Positions 44,636 through 54,172 of a stretch of 64,000 bases of DNA are shown in pieces (within the stretch, counting starts at the first letter, position 1; each line of letters starts with the position of its first letter). The notes beneath the pieces were generated by a model. That model made no database searches, was not told the DNA's origin, and saw only the letters and a program-made list of their open reading frames with translations. Source of the stretch: Frondihabitans sp. Leaf304 (GTDB lineage: Bacteria > Actinomycetota > Actinomycetes > Actinomycetales > Microbacteriaceae). Made by a program: the position numbers and the translations under genes. Location of the stretch: the NCBI RefSeq assembly GCF_001423105.1, contig NZ_LMNV01000002.1:1877270-1941269 (forward strand). Reading direction: 5' to 3'.

Positions 44636-45625
44636 TCAGCCCGCCCGACGGAACAGGGCAGGCGCCGGCTCGCGCTCGTCGTCGGGCCAGCCGTTGAGGT
44701 GGACCACGTTGCCACGGGCGTCGACCAGTCGGGCCGGCGTCTGCTCGTCGCGGAGGAACTCCACCGCCCTGCGACCGCGGACGATCGCCGCGGTCGACAG
44801 GGTGTTCGCCCGCAGGCAGTCGTGCGCCGCGACGGTCACACTTCGCCAGACGGCCGGGGCGGGAAGACCGAGCCGAGGGTCGAGGATGTGGTGCACCTGA
44901 CGGCCGTCGTGCACCCAGCGTCGCTTCTGTGTGCTCGACGTCGCGACGGCGAAGCCGTCCGCCAGGGTGATGCGAGTCTCGGGGTCGCGGTCGAGATCGC
45001 GGACCGTGATCTGCCAGCCGTCGTCGCGCGAGCGACCAGCAGTCGCCAGGTCGCCGCCGAGGCTGACCAGCACGCCGCAGTGCAGCTCGTCGGCGATGGC
45101 CGTTGCACACAGGTCGGCCGCAATTGCCTTCGCTGTGGCCCCGAGGTCGAGCCTCAGGTCGTCGGGGACGGTCAGCACCCGGTCGACCAGTCGGATCCTG
45201 CGCCAGCCCGGTTCGCGCGGCGTCGCGACCGACATCGAGAACGAGGCCTCGTCACCGTGCTGCGCATGCGGCAGCAGGCACACGTCTCGGTCGTAGCCGA
45301 GTCCGTCGAGCACACCGCCGAGGGTCGGATCGACGTCGCCGAAGGTCGAGCGCGCGGCGAACAGTGCCCGGTCGACGAGGGCGGCGAGCATGTCGCTGAC
45401 CTCGATGCCCTCGGATGCCCGTCCGCCGATCTGCCGCAGCTCGGAGTCGTCACGGAACCGGCTGCACGCCATCTCGACATCGACGAGGATCCGATCGGCG
45501 ATCCGTCGAGCCCTGTTCAGCGCCGTCGCGTCGGTCACCACGATGCGGGCCGTCGTGCTCCAGATGGGCCAGTCCATGGTCGCGTTCAGGGCGGTGGCGC
45601 GGGTGGGGGTGAGCTGCTCGTTCAT
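44636..45625 (-). CDS. apbE: FAD:protein FMN transferase (ApbE family)
   Basis: A 329-residue ApbE protein. Family marks are SRFRDDSELRQI near residue 55, LDLGATAKAIAADLCA near 158, VSLGGDLATAGRS, and HHILDPRLGLPAP near 240. The family transfers FMN from FAD to Thr or Ser residues of extracytoplasmic redox proteins. I see no signal peptide or lipobox, so it may act inside the cell or be secreted by another route. It is upstream of the ferric-reductase-like gene on the same strand. Confidence 0.9.
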   Translation of the reverse strand: MNEQLTPTRATALNATMDWPIWSTTARIVVTDATALNRARRIADRILVDVEMACSRFRDDSELRQIGGRASEGIEVSDMLAALVDRALFAARSTFGDVDPTLGGVLDGLGYDRDVCLLPHAQHGDEASFSMSVATPREPGWRRIRLVDRVLTVPDDLRLDLGATAKAIAADLCATAIADELHCGVLVSLGGDLATAGRSRDDGWQITVRDLDRDPETRITLADGFAVATSSTQKRRWVHDGRQVHHILDPRLGLPAPAVWRSVTVAAHDCLRANTLSTAAIVRGRRAVEFLRDEQTPARLVDARGNVVHLNGWPDDEREPAPALFRRAG

Positions 45626-45738
45626 GCGGGAGTCCTTCCGTCGCGGACTCCCACTCTCACCGGCCGGCCTATGCGCTCTCAGTCCAGTTCCGATGCCGTG
45701 GCCATGAGGTTTCTGGACGCTTGCTGATGGGCGAGAAG

Positions 45739-46116
45739 TCAGGATCCGGTGGACGTCGCGTCGGACGATCCGCTCGACGTTCCGCCAGTGACCGGCGTCG
45801 TCGTGGTCGTCGAGCTGCTGTCGGTGGAGTCGCTGCTGCTCGTGCCGCTGCTGCTGTCGGTGCCGCTCCTGTCGGTGCTGCCGTCCGTGGCGCTCGTGTC
45901 GCTACTACTGCTGGACGTGTCGGTCGGCTCGGTCGTCGCGGTGCTGCCGCTCGTGTCGGTCGACTCGGTCGTGCTTGTCGCTGCCGCGTCGGCTTTTTCG
46001 TCGTTGCTCTGGTTCCAGACCGCGATGCCGGTGACGGCCGCGATTGCGATGCCGATGCCGCCGACGGCCGCGGTGACGGCGCGGGCGCCGCGGATCCCCT
46101 TCTGCCTGATGTTCAT
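45739..46116 (-). CDS. Membrane-anchored Ser/Thr/Asp-rich protein
   Basis: A 125-residue protein with one hydrophobic segment (about residues 14-33) and a C-terminal tail composed almost entirely of Ser, Thr, Asp and Gly (e.g. TDTSSSSSDTSATDGSTD). It lies 113 bp upstream of apbE on the same strand and may belong to that operon. Ser/Thr residues could be flavinylated in principle, but I do not see the D-x-x-(S/T)-G-A motif that ApbE normally uses. Confidence 0.6.
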   Translation of the reverse strand: MNIRQKGIRGARAVTAAVGGIGIAIAAVTGIAVWNQSNDEKADAAATSTTESTDTSGSTATTEPTDTSSSSSDTSATDGSTDRSGTDSSSGTSSSDSTDSSSTTTTTPVTGGTSSGSSDATSTGS

Positions 46117-46210
46117 GAGTGCACCCTTCGTTGAAATGTCAACGATCAGTGCCCGACCTCTCCCCCTGCTTGGCATCCCCTTGGGGTCGCCCATGAGGCG
46201 TGGTGTCGAC

Positions 46211-47494
46211 TCAGACCCGGGCGGGCTCCCGCTGCCATAGCGTCACCAGGCCGCGGGCGTTGCGCGCCATGGCCAGGTAGTGTCCGACGACTCCGAGCAC
46301 GAACGACGCGAACCCGACCCCGACGAGCACGTCGTGCGCCCCGCTCACGGCCTCGCCGAACAGCAGCAGGAACAGCCCGGTGAACAGCAGCGCCGTCCGC
46401 ACCTTTCCGACTTTCGAGACGCGCACATCGGGCGCTCCACCGAACGCGACGACGGCCCACGCCCCCGACAGCAGGTCGGGAATGAGCAGGATCAGCACCA
46501 GCTGCCACGGCACGATGTTCGACGCCGCAAACGCGGCGACCACGAAGACGACGGTCAGACGGTCGGCCACCGGGTCGAGCCAGGCGCCGAGATTCGACAT
46601 CTGGTTGAAGCGGCGCGCGATGAACCCGTCGACGAAGTCGGTGAGGAACACGACGAGCAGCGTGACGATCGCGGCCCAGAACTGATGCGCGACGAGCAGC
46701 ACTCCGAAGAGCGGCAACAAAAGGATCCGCACGGCCGAGATCACATTGGGCAGCGTGCGCCAGTTGTCCTCGTGGAACAGCCGCTGCAGCAGACTCGATC
46801 CACCCTCGGCGTTCGGGCTCGCCCCGGCGAACGACGAGTCGCCGAGCACGCGGCGGATGTCGCCGGCGGGAAGCCGCACGACCACCGTTCGCACCGCCAG
46901 GTACACGATGCCGACAGCGACGAGCACGGCCATGACGAACCACGCGCCCACGCCGAGATACGGCCGCACGATCGGGAACGACGCGCGTGCGAGCACTCCC
47001 ACGCCGACGTAGAGCAGCGCCCAGGCGACCGAGGCCACGACGCTCGCTCGGACGAACCGCGCCGGTGCGATGCCCGACGCGCCAGCGACCGCAGGAGCGA
47101 GCGCCCGCGGCACGGGCACGAGCCGCGACAGCTGCACGGCGATCGGGCCGTGGCGTCTCAGCGACGAGACGGCGACATCCCAGTGCTGCGCGCCGAGGCG
47201 GGCGACGACCGCGGAGTCGCGGGCACCGGCGGCACCACGGGTGCGCCCGAACCGGAAGCCAACGACGTCGCCGACGACCCGGGCGACGACAACAGCGATG
47301 ACCAGCCCGAGGATCCCAGGGACGGTCGCCGTGCCGCTCGCCGCAACGATCACTATCGGCCCGGCCGGAACGAACAGGAGGAGCCCCACCCCCGACTCCA
47401 GGAACGCCGCGACGACGGCGACCGCGAGGGCGATGCCGAAGGGCAGCACCGCGCGGGAGTCTCCCAGCCAGTCGACGATATTCACGTCGACCAT
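46211..47494 (-). CDS. DedA-CDP-alcohol phosphotransferase fusion
   Basis: A 427-residue fusion of two membrane domains. Residues about 1-210 form a DedA/VTT domain (LSRLVPVPRALAPAVAGASG), then a linker and a C-terminal CDP-alcohol phosphatidyltransferase domain. The diagnostic metal motif D-x2-D-G-x2-A-R-x8-G-x3-D-x3-D is complete at about residues 285-307 (DFVDGFIARR then GAWLDPVAD). The domain makes a phosphatidyl alcohol from CDP-diacylglycerol, and a phosphatidylglycerol-phosphate synthase-like role is possible. The start at 47494 follows GGGAAGAGAG; 28 extra residues are possible upstream. Confidence 0.85.
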   Translation of the reverse strand: MVDVNIVDWLGDSRAVLPFGIALAVAVVAAFLESGVGLLLFVPAGPIVIVAASGTATVPGILGLVIAVVVARVVGDVVGFRFGRTRGAAGARDSAVVARLGAQHWDVAVSSLRRHGPIAVQLSRLVPVPRALAPAVAGASGIAPARFVRASVVASVAWALLYVGVGVLARASFPIVRPYLGVGAWFVMAVLVAVGIVYLAVRTVVVRLPAGDIRRVLGDSSFAGASPNAEGGSSLLQRLFHEDNWRTLPNVISAVRILLLPLFGVLLVAHQFWAAIVTLLVVFLTDFVDGFIARRFNQMSNLGAWLDPVADRLTVVFVVAAFAASNIVPWQLVLILLIPDLLSGAWAVVAFGGAPDVRVSKVGKVRTALLFTGLFLLLFGEAVSGAHDVLVGVGFASFVLGVVGHYLAMARNARGLVTLWQREPARV

Positions 47495-48039
47495 TCTCTC
47501 TTCCCCGGGCGGTGCCCGCCGACCGCCCGGACGCGAATGGCTGGCGCTAGTTTCCTTCCGACAAGCGATCTCGTCCAAGCTCCTCCCTGGACCCTGGACC
47601 CTGGGCTGGCCTGGAACCTTGGGGCTGGACGATGCGACACTCCTCGCCGAGGAGTAAGGGGTTGGGACTTCTGTGGGGCGCAGTTTTCGTACCCCGTTTT
47701 GTACCCTATGGGTCTTATACGTCGCTGCTCACTCGTGTGCAAGTATTGCTAAAAACCCTGATAAACCACTAGTTTCTGCTATTTACACTGCTGGTGTGGC
47801 GTATCTTCGATGTACCCCCTGAAGCATTCGGGTCTTCGGGGAAGCGGGACCGCCATTGGGTTGCGGTTGCGTCTGTTCGGGCGGAACAGCCCCTTGGGTA
47901 GGGATCTGTTCCCCCGACCAGAATCTTCTCGTCGATGCACGTGCCCCGAGCGGCATGTCCACGCGTCGACCCGCCAGCACTTCGCTTCACATTGCGATGG
48001 GGGGATTGCCCGCAGACGGCCCATATGCTGGTTTTCACG
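47495..48039. other. 545-bp interval without a supported gene
   Basis: Several overlapping short ORFs occur but none looks coding. The first part has CCCTGGA repeats. From about 47640 to 47830 the base composition is clearly less GC-rich than its surroundings, with runs such as GCTAAAAACCCTGATAAACC. It marks the left edge of the accessory stretch. No tRNA or obvious attachment-site duplication was seen. Confidence 0.55.
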
Positions 48040-48684
48040 TCACGGGGCTGCGCCCGTCGCCGTCGGTGGGCTCGCGAGAAGCGTGTCGAGCAGCCCCTGA
48101 ATAATGTCGTTGATGTCGACACCTTCCGGGTCGTACAGCCACTGAATCTGTGCGCCATCCTGGGCCGCGATGAGTGTCCGGGCCGCCTCGTCCGGTTTCA
48201 CGCCAGGAAGGAGGAGCCCGAGTTGCTGCAGGGCTTGAAACTCCGTCGTCATGTTGAGGACGATCCGTTCGTACCGGGCCCGGAACTGCTCGTGCAGGGG
48301 GTGACTGACGTTGGTCGCATCCACAGAAGTGCGAGCGAAGAGCGCTATGAGGCCGGGCACCGACTCGTTGTGCAGGGTGAGCCTGCGATAGAACTCCCGA
48401 AAGTCACGACGAGGAGCGGACGCGTCGACGAGGCGGTAGACCTGTTGCTCCCGTTCTTCCAGAACGGCCTCGAGGAGCACCTCTTTCGACTCGAAGTGGT
48501 GGAGCAGGGTGGCATGGTTGACACCGGCGCCGGCGGCGATTTCGCGGATGCTGGTGCCGAAAAACCCCTGGGAGCCGAAGAGGTTGCCCGCCGTGGCGAT
48601 GATGTGAGCGCGAGTATGGGCCCCACGCCGGTTGGTCGGTGGACCACTTCGATGCACGGCAGCGTTGGGACGAGAAACGGTCAC
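48040..48684 (-). CDS. TetR/AcrR-family regulator
   Basis: A 214-residue regulator with a TetR N-terminal helix-turn-helix (THTRAHIIATAGNLFGSQGF-like block, then TSIREIAAGAGVNHATLLHH) near residues 23-62 and a ligand-binding helical C-terminus. GTG start at 48684. It lies 54 bp downstream of the GH3 gene on the same strand, so it may autoregulate with that gene. A candidate operator lies near the GH3 start (51700-51717). Confidence 0.9.
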   Translation of the reverse strand: MTVSRPNAAVHRSGPPTNRRGAHTRAHIIATAGNLFGSQGFFGTSIREIAAGAGVNHATLLHHFESKEVLLEAVLEEREQQVYRLVDASAPRRDFREFYRRLTLHNESVPGLIALFARTSVDATNVSHPLHEQFRARYERIVLNMTTEFQALQQLGLLLPGVKPDEAARTLIAAQDGAQIQWLYDPEGVDINDIIQGLLDTLLASPPTATGAAP

Positions 48685-48738
48685 CCCCTGAGTGTAGGAG
48701 GTGACCGTTCTCAGCCCAGCGGGCGTCGTGCCATCGTT

Positions 48739-51519
48739 CTAGCGGAGGACCGCCACCGCCTGCTGGCGGATATCGGCGGAAGACGAGCCAATGCTAACGG
48801 TGGTCTTTCCCGTGGGAGTTACCCAGACGTTCTTCGCTGAGTTCCAGTACGCGAACGCTCGTGCATTGAGCTTGACCGTGATCGTCTTGGACTGACCGGG
48901 ACGCAGGGTGACCTTTGCGAAGCCCGCGAGCTTCTGCGGTGACGTCGCGACCGTCTTCGACGGCAGCGTGCCGACATACACCTGCGCGGTCTCGGTGCCC
49001 GTGCGGGTGCCGGAGTTCGTCACTCGAACCTTCGCCGTGACCGATGCAGGCGCGCCTCGGGTGACAGTCTTCTTCGAGGTCGCGACCGCGAACTTGCTGT
49101 AGCCGAACTTCGTGTAGCTCAGACCGGTGCCGAATGCGAACTGCGGGGCGATCTTGGCAGCGCGGTACGCCTGGTAGCCGATGTTGACTCCGTCGACCGT
49201 AGCCGTCCTGTCGAGTCCGGGGAACGAGGCCGGTGCCGAAGTCGGAGTCGCCGCGTCGTTCTTGGCGAACGTGACCGGCAGCTTGCCCGACGGGTTGACG
49301 TCTCCGAAGAGGACGCGAGCGATCGCGGTGCCCTGCTCTTGTCCGCCGTACCAAGCCTCGAGGACGGACGGTACCGACGCGAGCCACGGCATGTTGACGG
49401 AGCCGCTTGTCGTCAGGACGACGACGGTGCGGGGGTTCGCCTTCGTGACGGCCGCGATGAGCGCGTCTTGCTCGTTCGCCAGGGTCAAGGTCTTCTTGTC
49501 GCGACCCTCGCCGACGTAGTCGCGGGCGAAGACGACCGCCACGGAGGCTGCCTTCGCAGCGGCGACAGCCTTTGCGACCGCGGGAACGACGACCTGTGAC
49601 GGGTGAGTCCAGGTCATGACGAGATCGGCCGAGCTCTCCTGGTCGGGGTCGGTGGCGTCATTGGTGTATTCGACGCGCAGCTCGTGCGCCTCGCCCTTGG
49701 CCAGGCGCAGGGTTGCGCCCGTGTCGGTGCGAACCGCGTGAGGATCGGACCCGTCGATGATCTGCTTTCCGTCGAGGAACAGGCTCGAGCTGCCGAAGCC
49801 GGTCAGCGACAGGGTGTAGGCACCATCGGCAGGGGCGGTGATGGTCCCCGTCCAGCGCGCCGACAGCGGGCCGCCGAAGTTGTAACCCGGAACGGCGGGC
49901 ACAGACGATCCATAGAGCCCGGGAATCGCGAGGAAGCCGGCACTGAGCGCGACCTGCTTGTCGGTGCGAGTCACGTTGGGGGTTCCCGAGGTGTCTCGGC
50001 CGAACCAGTATTCGGCCTTGAGCCCGGAGGCCGTCGGGTCGGACGCGGGGGCCATCACAGACGACGGAACCGCGGCGCCACTCAAGGAGTGAGCCGGGCC
50101 AACCGGGTCGGTACCCGGCGTGAACGAGACGACCGCCGAGGATCCTAGACGCTTCTTGATTCCGGCGAGCGGAGTCACCGAGGCGGTCGGCTTCACGACC
50201 GAGCTGCCGCCGCCGGTGGCGAGGGCGTCGGCGTCAGCACCGATCACGGCGACCGACTTCGTCTTGGCCGGGTTGAGGGGCAGGACGGCAGCGCGCGATG
50301 CGGTGCCCTTCACGGCGCTGTTCTTCAGGAGAACCGCGGACTTCTCGGCGATCTGCCTCGCCGCGGCGCGGTCTGCGCTCACGGTCAGAGGGCTGGTGCC
50401 GACGGGTCGGTCGAAGGATCCCATCGCGAACATCGTCCGGAGAACACGGTGGACCTTGTCATCGACCGTGGCGCGAGACACCTGGCCGTTGTTCACGGCG
50501 TCGATGAGAGGCTGACCGAAGTAGCCGGCGGCAGGGAACTCGACATCGAGGCCGGAGTTCGCGGCGGCGACGGTGCTGTGAGCTGCGCCGTAGTCCGTCT
50601 GAATGAACCCCTTGAAGCCGTAGCTCTTCTTGAGAATGTCGAAGACCTCGGCGCTCTCGCAGGCGTAGACGGTGTTGACCTTGTTGAAGGAGCACATGGC
50701 CGAGCCGACGCCGGCCTTGATCGACGCCTCGATGGGTGCCAGATACGTCTCGCGAAGAGCTCGCTCGCTGACGGTGACGTTTCCGCCGTTGAGTCGACTG
50801 GTCTCTTCGTTGTAGACGGCGGGATGCTTGATGGTCGCGACCACGTCGTGAGACTGCACCGCCTTGATCTCCGGTCCGATGAGCGCGGAGGCGAGGGCGG
50901 GGTCTTCACCGAGCGCCTCGAACTGACGGCCCCAGCGAGGATCCCGGACGAGGTCGCCGGTCGGCCCAAGGAGTCCGTTCTGGCCGGTTGCCCGTACCTC
51001 CTTGCCGAGCACGTCGCCGTACGCCGATGCCATGGCGGTGTCCCAGGTCGCACCGAGGGCGATCGGGGCGGGAAGAGCGGTCGCCTTACCGTCGTTCGTC
51101 GCCGCGTTCGTGACGCGGACGCCCGATCCTGCGTCCGTCAGAAGCAGTGCGGGGATGCCGAGCCGGGCGAGAGGGGCGATGTAGAACGCCGTCTCTCCGC
51201 TGAACTCACCGTGCAGTCGGGAGACCTTCTCCTCGAGGGTCATCTTGGCCATGAGGAGGTCTGCCCGCTTGTCGGCGGACAGCTTGCGGTTCATCCAGGT
51301 GCCGTCGACGGGAGCCACCTCGGTGATGCGGCCGGACCCGTTGCGAATGGCCTTCTCGGCCTTCGCGGCGTTGGCCGCGCGGCCCTGTGCGGCATGAGCG
51401 GGGGCGTGGGCGGGAGCAGCCTGCACGGCGGAAGCGCCGCCGAAGGTGCCGACGAGCACCAGCGCGCAGGTTGTCGCGGTGGCCGCCAGCAGCGACCTCC
51501 GCTTTTTTTCGTGAGCCAA
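48739..51519 (-). CDS. Secreted GH3 glycoside hydrolase with PA14 domain
   Basis: A 926-residue protein with a Sec-type signal peptide (hydrophobic stretch near residues 9-33). The N-terminal GH3 domain includes DLVRDPRWGRQFEALGEDP and the nucleophile region GFIQTDYGAAH near residue 308. A PA14-like beta domain is inserted near residues 500-620 (SLFLDGKQIIDG). The C-terminus has a fibronectin III-like fold (GTETAQVYVG, LRPGQSKTITVKL). The TTG start at 51519 has GAAAGG 8 bp upstream. The acid/base block is less typical (KHPAVYNEETSR), so substrate specificity is open; beta-glucoside, xyloside or N-acetylglucosaminide are possible. Confidence 0.9.
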   Translation of the reverse strand: MAHEKKRRSLLAATATTCALVLVGTFGGASAVQAAPAHAPAHAAQGRAANAAKAEKAIRNGSGRITEVAPVDGTWMNRKLSADKRADLLMAKMTLEEKVSRLHGEFSGETAFYIAPLARLGIPALLLTDAGSGVRVTNAATNDGKATALPAPIALGATWDTAMASAYGDVLGKEVRATGQNGLLGPTGDLVRDPRWGRQFEALGEDPALASALIGPEIKAVQSHDVVATIKHPAVYNEETSRLNGGNVTVSERALRETYLAPIEASIKAGVGSAMCSFNKVNTVYACESAEVFDILKKSYGFKGFIQTDYGAAHSTVAAANSGLDVEFPAAGYFGQPLIDAVNNGQVSRATVDDKVHRVLRTMFAMGSFDRPVGTSPLTVSADRAAARQIAEKSAVLLKNSAVKGTASRAAVLPLNPAKTKSVAVIGADADALATGGGSSVVKPTASVTPLAGIKKRLGSSAVVSFTPGTDPVGPAHSLSGAAVPSSVMAPASDPTASGLKAEYWFGRDTSGTPNVTRTDKQVALSAGFLAIPGLYGSSVPAVPGYNFGGPLSARWTGTITAPADGAYTLSLTGFGSSSLFLDGKQIIDGSDPHAVRTDTGATLRLAKGEAHELRVEYTNDATDPDQESSADLVMTWTHPSQVVVPAVAKAVAAAKAASVAVVFARDYVGEGRDKKTLTLANEQDALIAAVTKANPRTVVVLTTSGSVNMPWLASVPSVLEAWYGGQEQGTAIARVLFGDVNPSGKLPVTFAKNDAATPTSAPASFPGLDRTATVDGVNIGYQAYRAAKIAPQFAFGTGLSYTKFGYSKFAVATSKKTVTRGAPASVTAKVRVTNSGTRTGTETAQVYVGTLPSKTVATSPQKLAGFAKVTLRPGQSKTITVKLNARAFAYWNSAKNVWVTPTGKTTVSIGSSSADIRQQAVAVLR

Positions 51520-51961
51520 GAAAGAGGCCTTTCGGGAGGTGTAAATGTCGCCTGGGGAAGGTGCGACACCGCGGCCGTGGCCGGTAGGGGCTCCCGCTGC
51601 TGCGTCTTCGGGTGGCAGCGGCAGAACAAGCCCGATCGCGAGAGGACAACGACCGCCCCCGTTCGGGGCACAGTGAAGTTATCAAGTTTCTATGCGGTTA
51701 TCAACCAAGCGGTTGATTTCACATTCCTCGCGTCAATTCCCGTGCTGAGTCTCGATAGATGTCTCGTCCGGGGCGGTCTGCTCCGCAGCCGACTCTGCCC
51801 GAGCGAGCGCATGTGCCGGTGGGGGTTGATGAACACTCGATGCTCTCCACACGAGTCCGATACGCTCATGCAGCCTTCCCTACCTGTCGGAGGGCCGAGC
51901 GATGGCGGGGACGATAGGCATGCATGAGCGGCAGGACATCGTGGTGCGTCAGAAAAGGAAC
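51520..51961. promoter_or_regulatory. Divergent control region between GH3 and GH20
   Basis: 442 bp without a gene. It contains the candidate TetR operator at 51700-51717 and a less GC-rich stretch around it, matching a shared promoter region for the two secreted hydrolases. Confidence 0.6.
51700..51717. promoter_or_regulatory. Candidate TetR operator
   Basis: ATCAACC-AAGC-GGTTGAT is a perfect 7-bp inverted repeat with a 4-bp spacer. The sequence just before it (GGTTATCAACC) is also palindromic, so two half-overlapping sites may exist. It lies between the divergent GH3 and GH20 genes. Confidence 0.6.
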
Positions 51962-53479
51962 ATGGCAGTGGCGCCTTCAGCAGTGTTTCCTCATCAGCTT
52001 CGACGCCCCATCGCCGTCGGTGTGGCAATCGCGTTGTTGGTAGCAGCGTTGGTCGGCACCGGTGCACTCGCAGGGTCAGCGGACGCCCGAGCGCTGAGCA
52101 CTTCTGGCGCGAAGGCCGCCGTCGTCGAATCCAGAGCTTCGCCGATAACCGTCACCAAGATCACCGCGACCGGCACCGCCACCTCCGCCGGCACAGCCGT
52201 GCACACCACCCTCAGGGTCCGGAACGCCGCCTCGACACGCAAGCCAGCACTCCATGCCTGGCTCTATCTCGCGGCCGGACACAAGAGGTACACGCTGGGC
52301 CAGGCGACCGTGAAGGCACTCGCCTCGGGTGCCAGCACAACGATCCGCACAACCTACACTGCGCCCCTCCGCTCGAAAGCTGGGAAGTTTTCGGTCCTCG
52401 CCTGTGCTGGGGCCTACTCCGAGGAGAACTGCCGCGCATCGAAAGCGACCGTCACCACGATCAAGCCCGCCGCCCGTGCACGCCCGGCAACAGGGGTGAT
52501 GCTCGACGTCGCTCGCGCCTACTACCCGGTGGCGCTGATCAAGAAGTACATCGACCTCCTCGCCAAGAATGGCGGCCGCTTTCTGCATCTGCATCTCACC
52601 GATGATCAGAACGTCGGAATCGAGAGCAGAGTCCTCGGCCAAACCCCCGCAAATGCCGAACTCAAGAACGGTGTCTACACGAGCCGAGTAACGGGTCGTC
52701 CATTTCTGAGCGCCTCGCAGGCACGCGAGATCTCGGCCTATTCGGCGAAGCGGGGCATCGCCATCGTTCCTGAGATCGACACCCCCGGCCACATGGCCGC
52801 CGCATTCGCCCTCCTCGAAGCGAGGCACGGCAGGAAGTGGGTTGACCGTATTCGTTCGGGTGAAAACGAGCTCAAGACGTCGGCACCTGGCAGCCTTTCA
52901 TTGGCAACGGAGCTGTACAGGGAGGTGGCGCGGACCTTCCCGTCTAGCCGCACTGTGCACATCGGCGGCGACGAATGGGGAGGTGGCGTCACCGCGGTTC
53001 GGCGCGTTACGTGGCTCAATGAGATCGCGGCCGCGCTCGGTAGCCGTGCTGTCTGGGCCTGGAACGACGGGATAGATCGAGCGGAAGCGAGACAACTGGA
53101 TCCGCGCATCCATGTCACGTACTGGAGCTTCGACGGCGACACGGAAGACAAGGCGGAACGCCTCGAACGTCGACAGCGACGGGCGAGTGCTAACGACCTC
53201 TACAACGCGGGCATCGAGCTGCTCAACTACAACTCCTACTACCTCTATGAGGTGCCGACCGACCTGAACGAAGCTGATAGCAAATACACCGTTGCTGACC
53301 TTCGTCACAACTGGTCACTGCGGGCATGGGACGGCGACTCAGGCTCGCTGCTCTCCGGCCCGATGGCGGGTGCCGCCGTTGCTATCTGGGGAGAGGACCT
53401 CGAAAAGCCACCGTCCACCGATCTTCTTCGCTGGAGTACACCCCACGTGATTGCGATGCTCGAGACCGCGAAATCATGA
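51962..53479 (+). CDS. Secreted GH20-like beta-hexosaminidase
   Basis: A 505-residue secreted protein. After a signal-type hydrophobic segment (about residues 13-40) a CARDB-like beta domain spans about residues 60-175. The GH20 catalytic domain follows, with FLHLHLTDDQNVGIES near 205, IVPEIDTPGHMAA near 265 and the catalytic Asp-Glu pair in VHIGGDEWGGG near 336. The family removes terminal N-acetylhexosamines. ATG at 51962 follows AAAAGGAAC. Its divergence from a GH3 gene suggests joint use of an amino-sugar or glycan substrate. Confidence 0.88.
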   Translation: MAVAPSAVFPHQLRRPIAVGVAIALLVAALVGTGALAGSADARALSTSGAKAAVVESRASPITVTKITATGTATSAGTAVHTTLRVRNAASTRKPALHAWLYLAAGHKRYTLGQATVKALASGASTTIRTTYTAPLRSKAGKFSVLACAGAYSEENCRASKATVTTIKPAARARPATGVMLDVARAYYPVALIKKYIDLLAKNGGRFLHLHLTDDQNVGIESRVLGQTPANAELKNGVYTSRVTGRPFLSASQAREISAYSAKRGIAIVPEIDTPGHMAAAFALLEARHGRKWVDRIRSGENELKTSAPGSLSLATELYREVARTFPSSRTVHIGGDEWGGGVTAVRRVTWLNEIAAALGSRAVWAWNDGIDRAEARQLDPRIHVTYWSFDGDTEDKAERLERRQRRASANDLYNAGIELLNYNSYYLYEVPTDLNEADSKYTVADLRHNWSLRAWDGDSGSLLSGPMAGAAVAIWGEDLEKPPSTDLLRWSTPHVIAMLETAKS

Positions 53480-53565
53480 TCTCCGTATTCGACGACGAGA
53501 TCGACCAGGGCCGCATCGAGCTCTAAAGCGCACCGCGGCCTGGTCACGAGTGATGAAATAGCGCC

Positions 53566-54033
53566 ATGGACACGGAGGGACGCACAGAGGACGCTCCGAA
53601 AGCAGACCCATTCGATCTGGCTCGATTTGTCTCGGCTCAAGACGACCGTCAGACGTACACGACCGCCCTTCGTGAGATCGGGCGCGGTCGGAAGTCGTCT
53701 CACTGGATGTGGTTCGTCTTCCCTCAGGTGGCAGGCCTCGGACGAAGCGCGACCGCGCAGCAGTTCGCAATCAGCTCGCTCGAGGAAGCACGAGCGTTCC
53801 TTGACCACCCCGTGCTCGGACCACGATTGAGAGAAAGCGCCCGGGCCATCGCAACAGCCCCAGGGCAGTCAGCAGATGCTCTTCTTGGGAGTGTCGATGC
53901 GCAGAAACTGAAGTCGTCGATGACTTTGTTCCTGCTCGCCGCACCTGACGACCCGGACTTCGTGGAAGTGCTGGACCGATGGTTTTGCGGAGACGTCGAT
54001 GAGGCTACAGACCGGCAATTACGCAACCGGTGA
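53566..54033 (+). CDS. DUF1810 family protein
   Basis: A 155-residue DUF1810 protein. DPFDLARFVSAQ near residue 15, then SHWMWFVFPQVAGLGRSATA near 44 and DALLGSVDAQKLKSSMTLF near 105 are the family marks. It may carry a calpastatin-like or RAGNYA-type fold of unknown function. Length is typical. Confidence 0.88.
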   Translation: MDTEGRTEDAPKADPFDLARFVSAQDDRQTYTTALREIGRGRKSSHWMWFVFPQVAGLGRSATAQQFAISSLEEARAFLDHPVLGPRLRESARAIATAPGQSADALLGSVDAQKLKSSMTLFLLAAPDDPDFVEVLDRWFCGDVDEATDRQLRNR

Positions 54034-54172
54034 GCTGTGTCACGGATTCGGTGTGAACCGGCGCGCAGCGGCCATGATTGTTGTGGCTACGGTTTGTACG
54101 GGAGACGTGAAGGACAGCGCGCAGGGTTCGGCCGACGAGGTCAAGAACTCCTAGAGCGCCTCTGCAACACAG

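Noticed and set aside
47600-47760. Attachment site of an integrated element
   Set aside because: The composition shift is suggestive, but no integrase, tRNA end or duplicate of the sequence was found at the other side.
47779-48024. An 81-residue minus-strand ORF in the 47.5-48 kb gap
   Set aside because: Cys/Arg-rich with no domain, poor ribosome site, and overlapped by other equally weak ORFs.
54074-54154. A 26-codon ORF ending GDVKDSAQGSADEVKNS
   Set aside because: The ending looks faintly like a CsbD-type protein, but it is too short and isolated to call.
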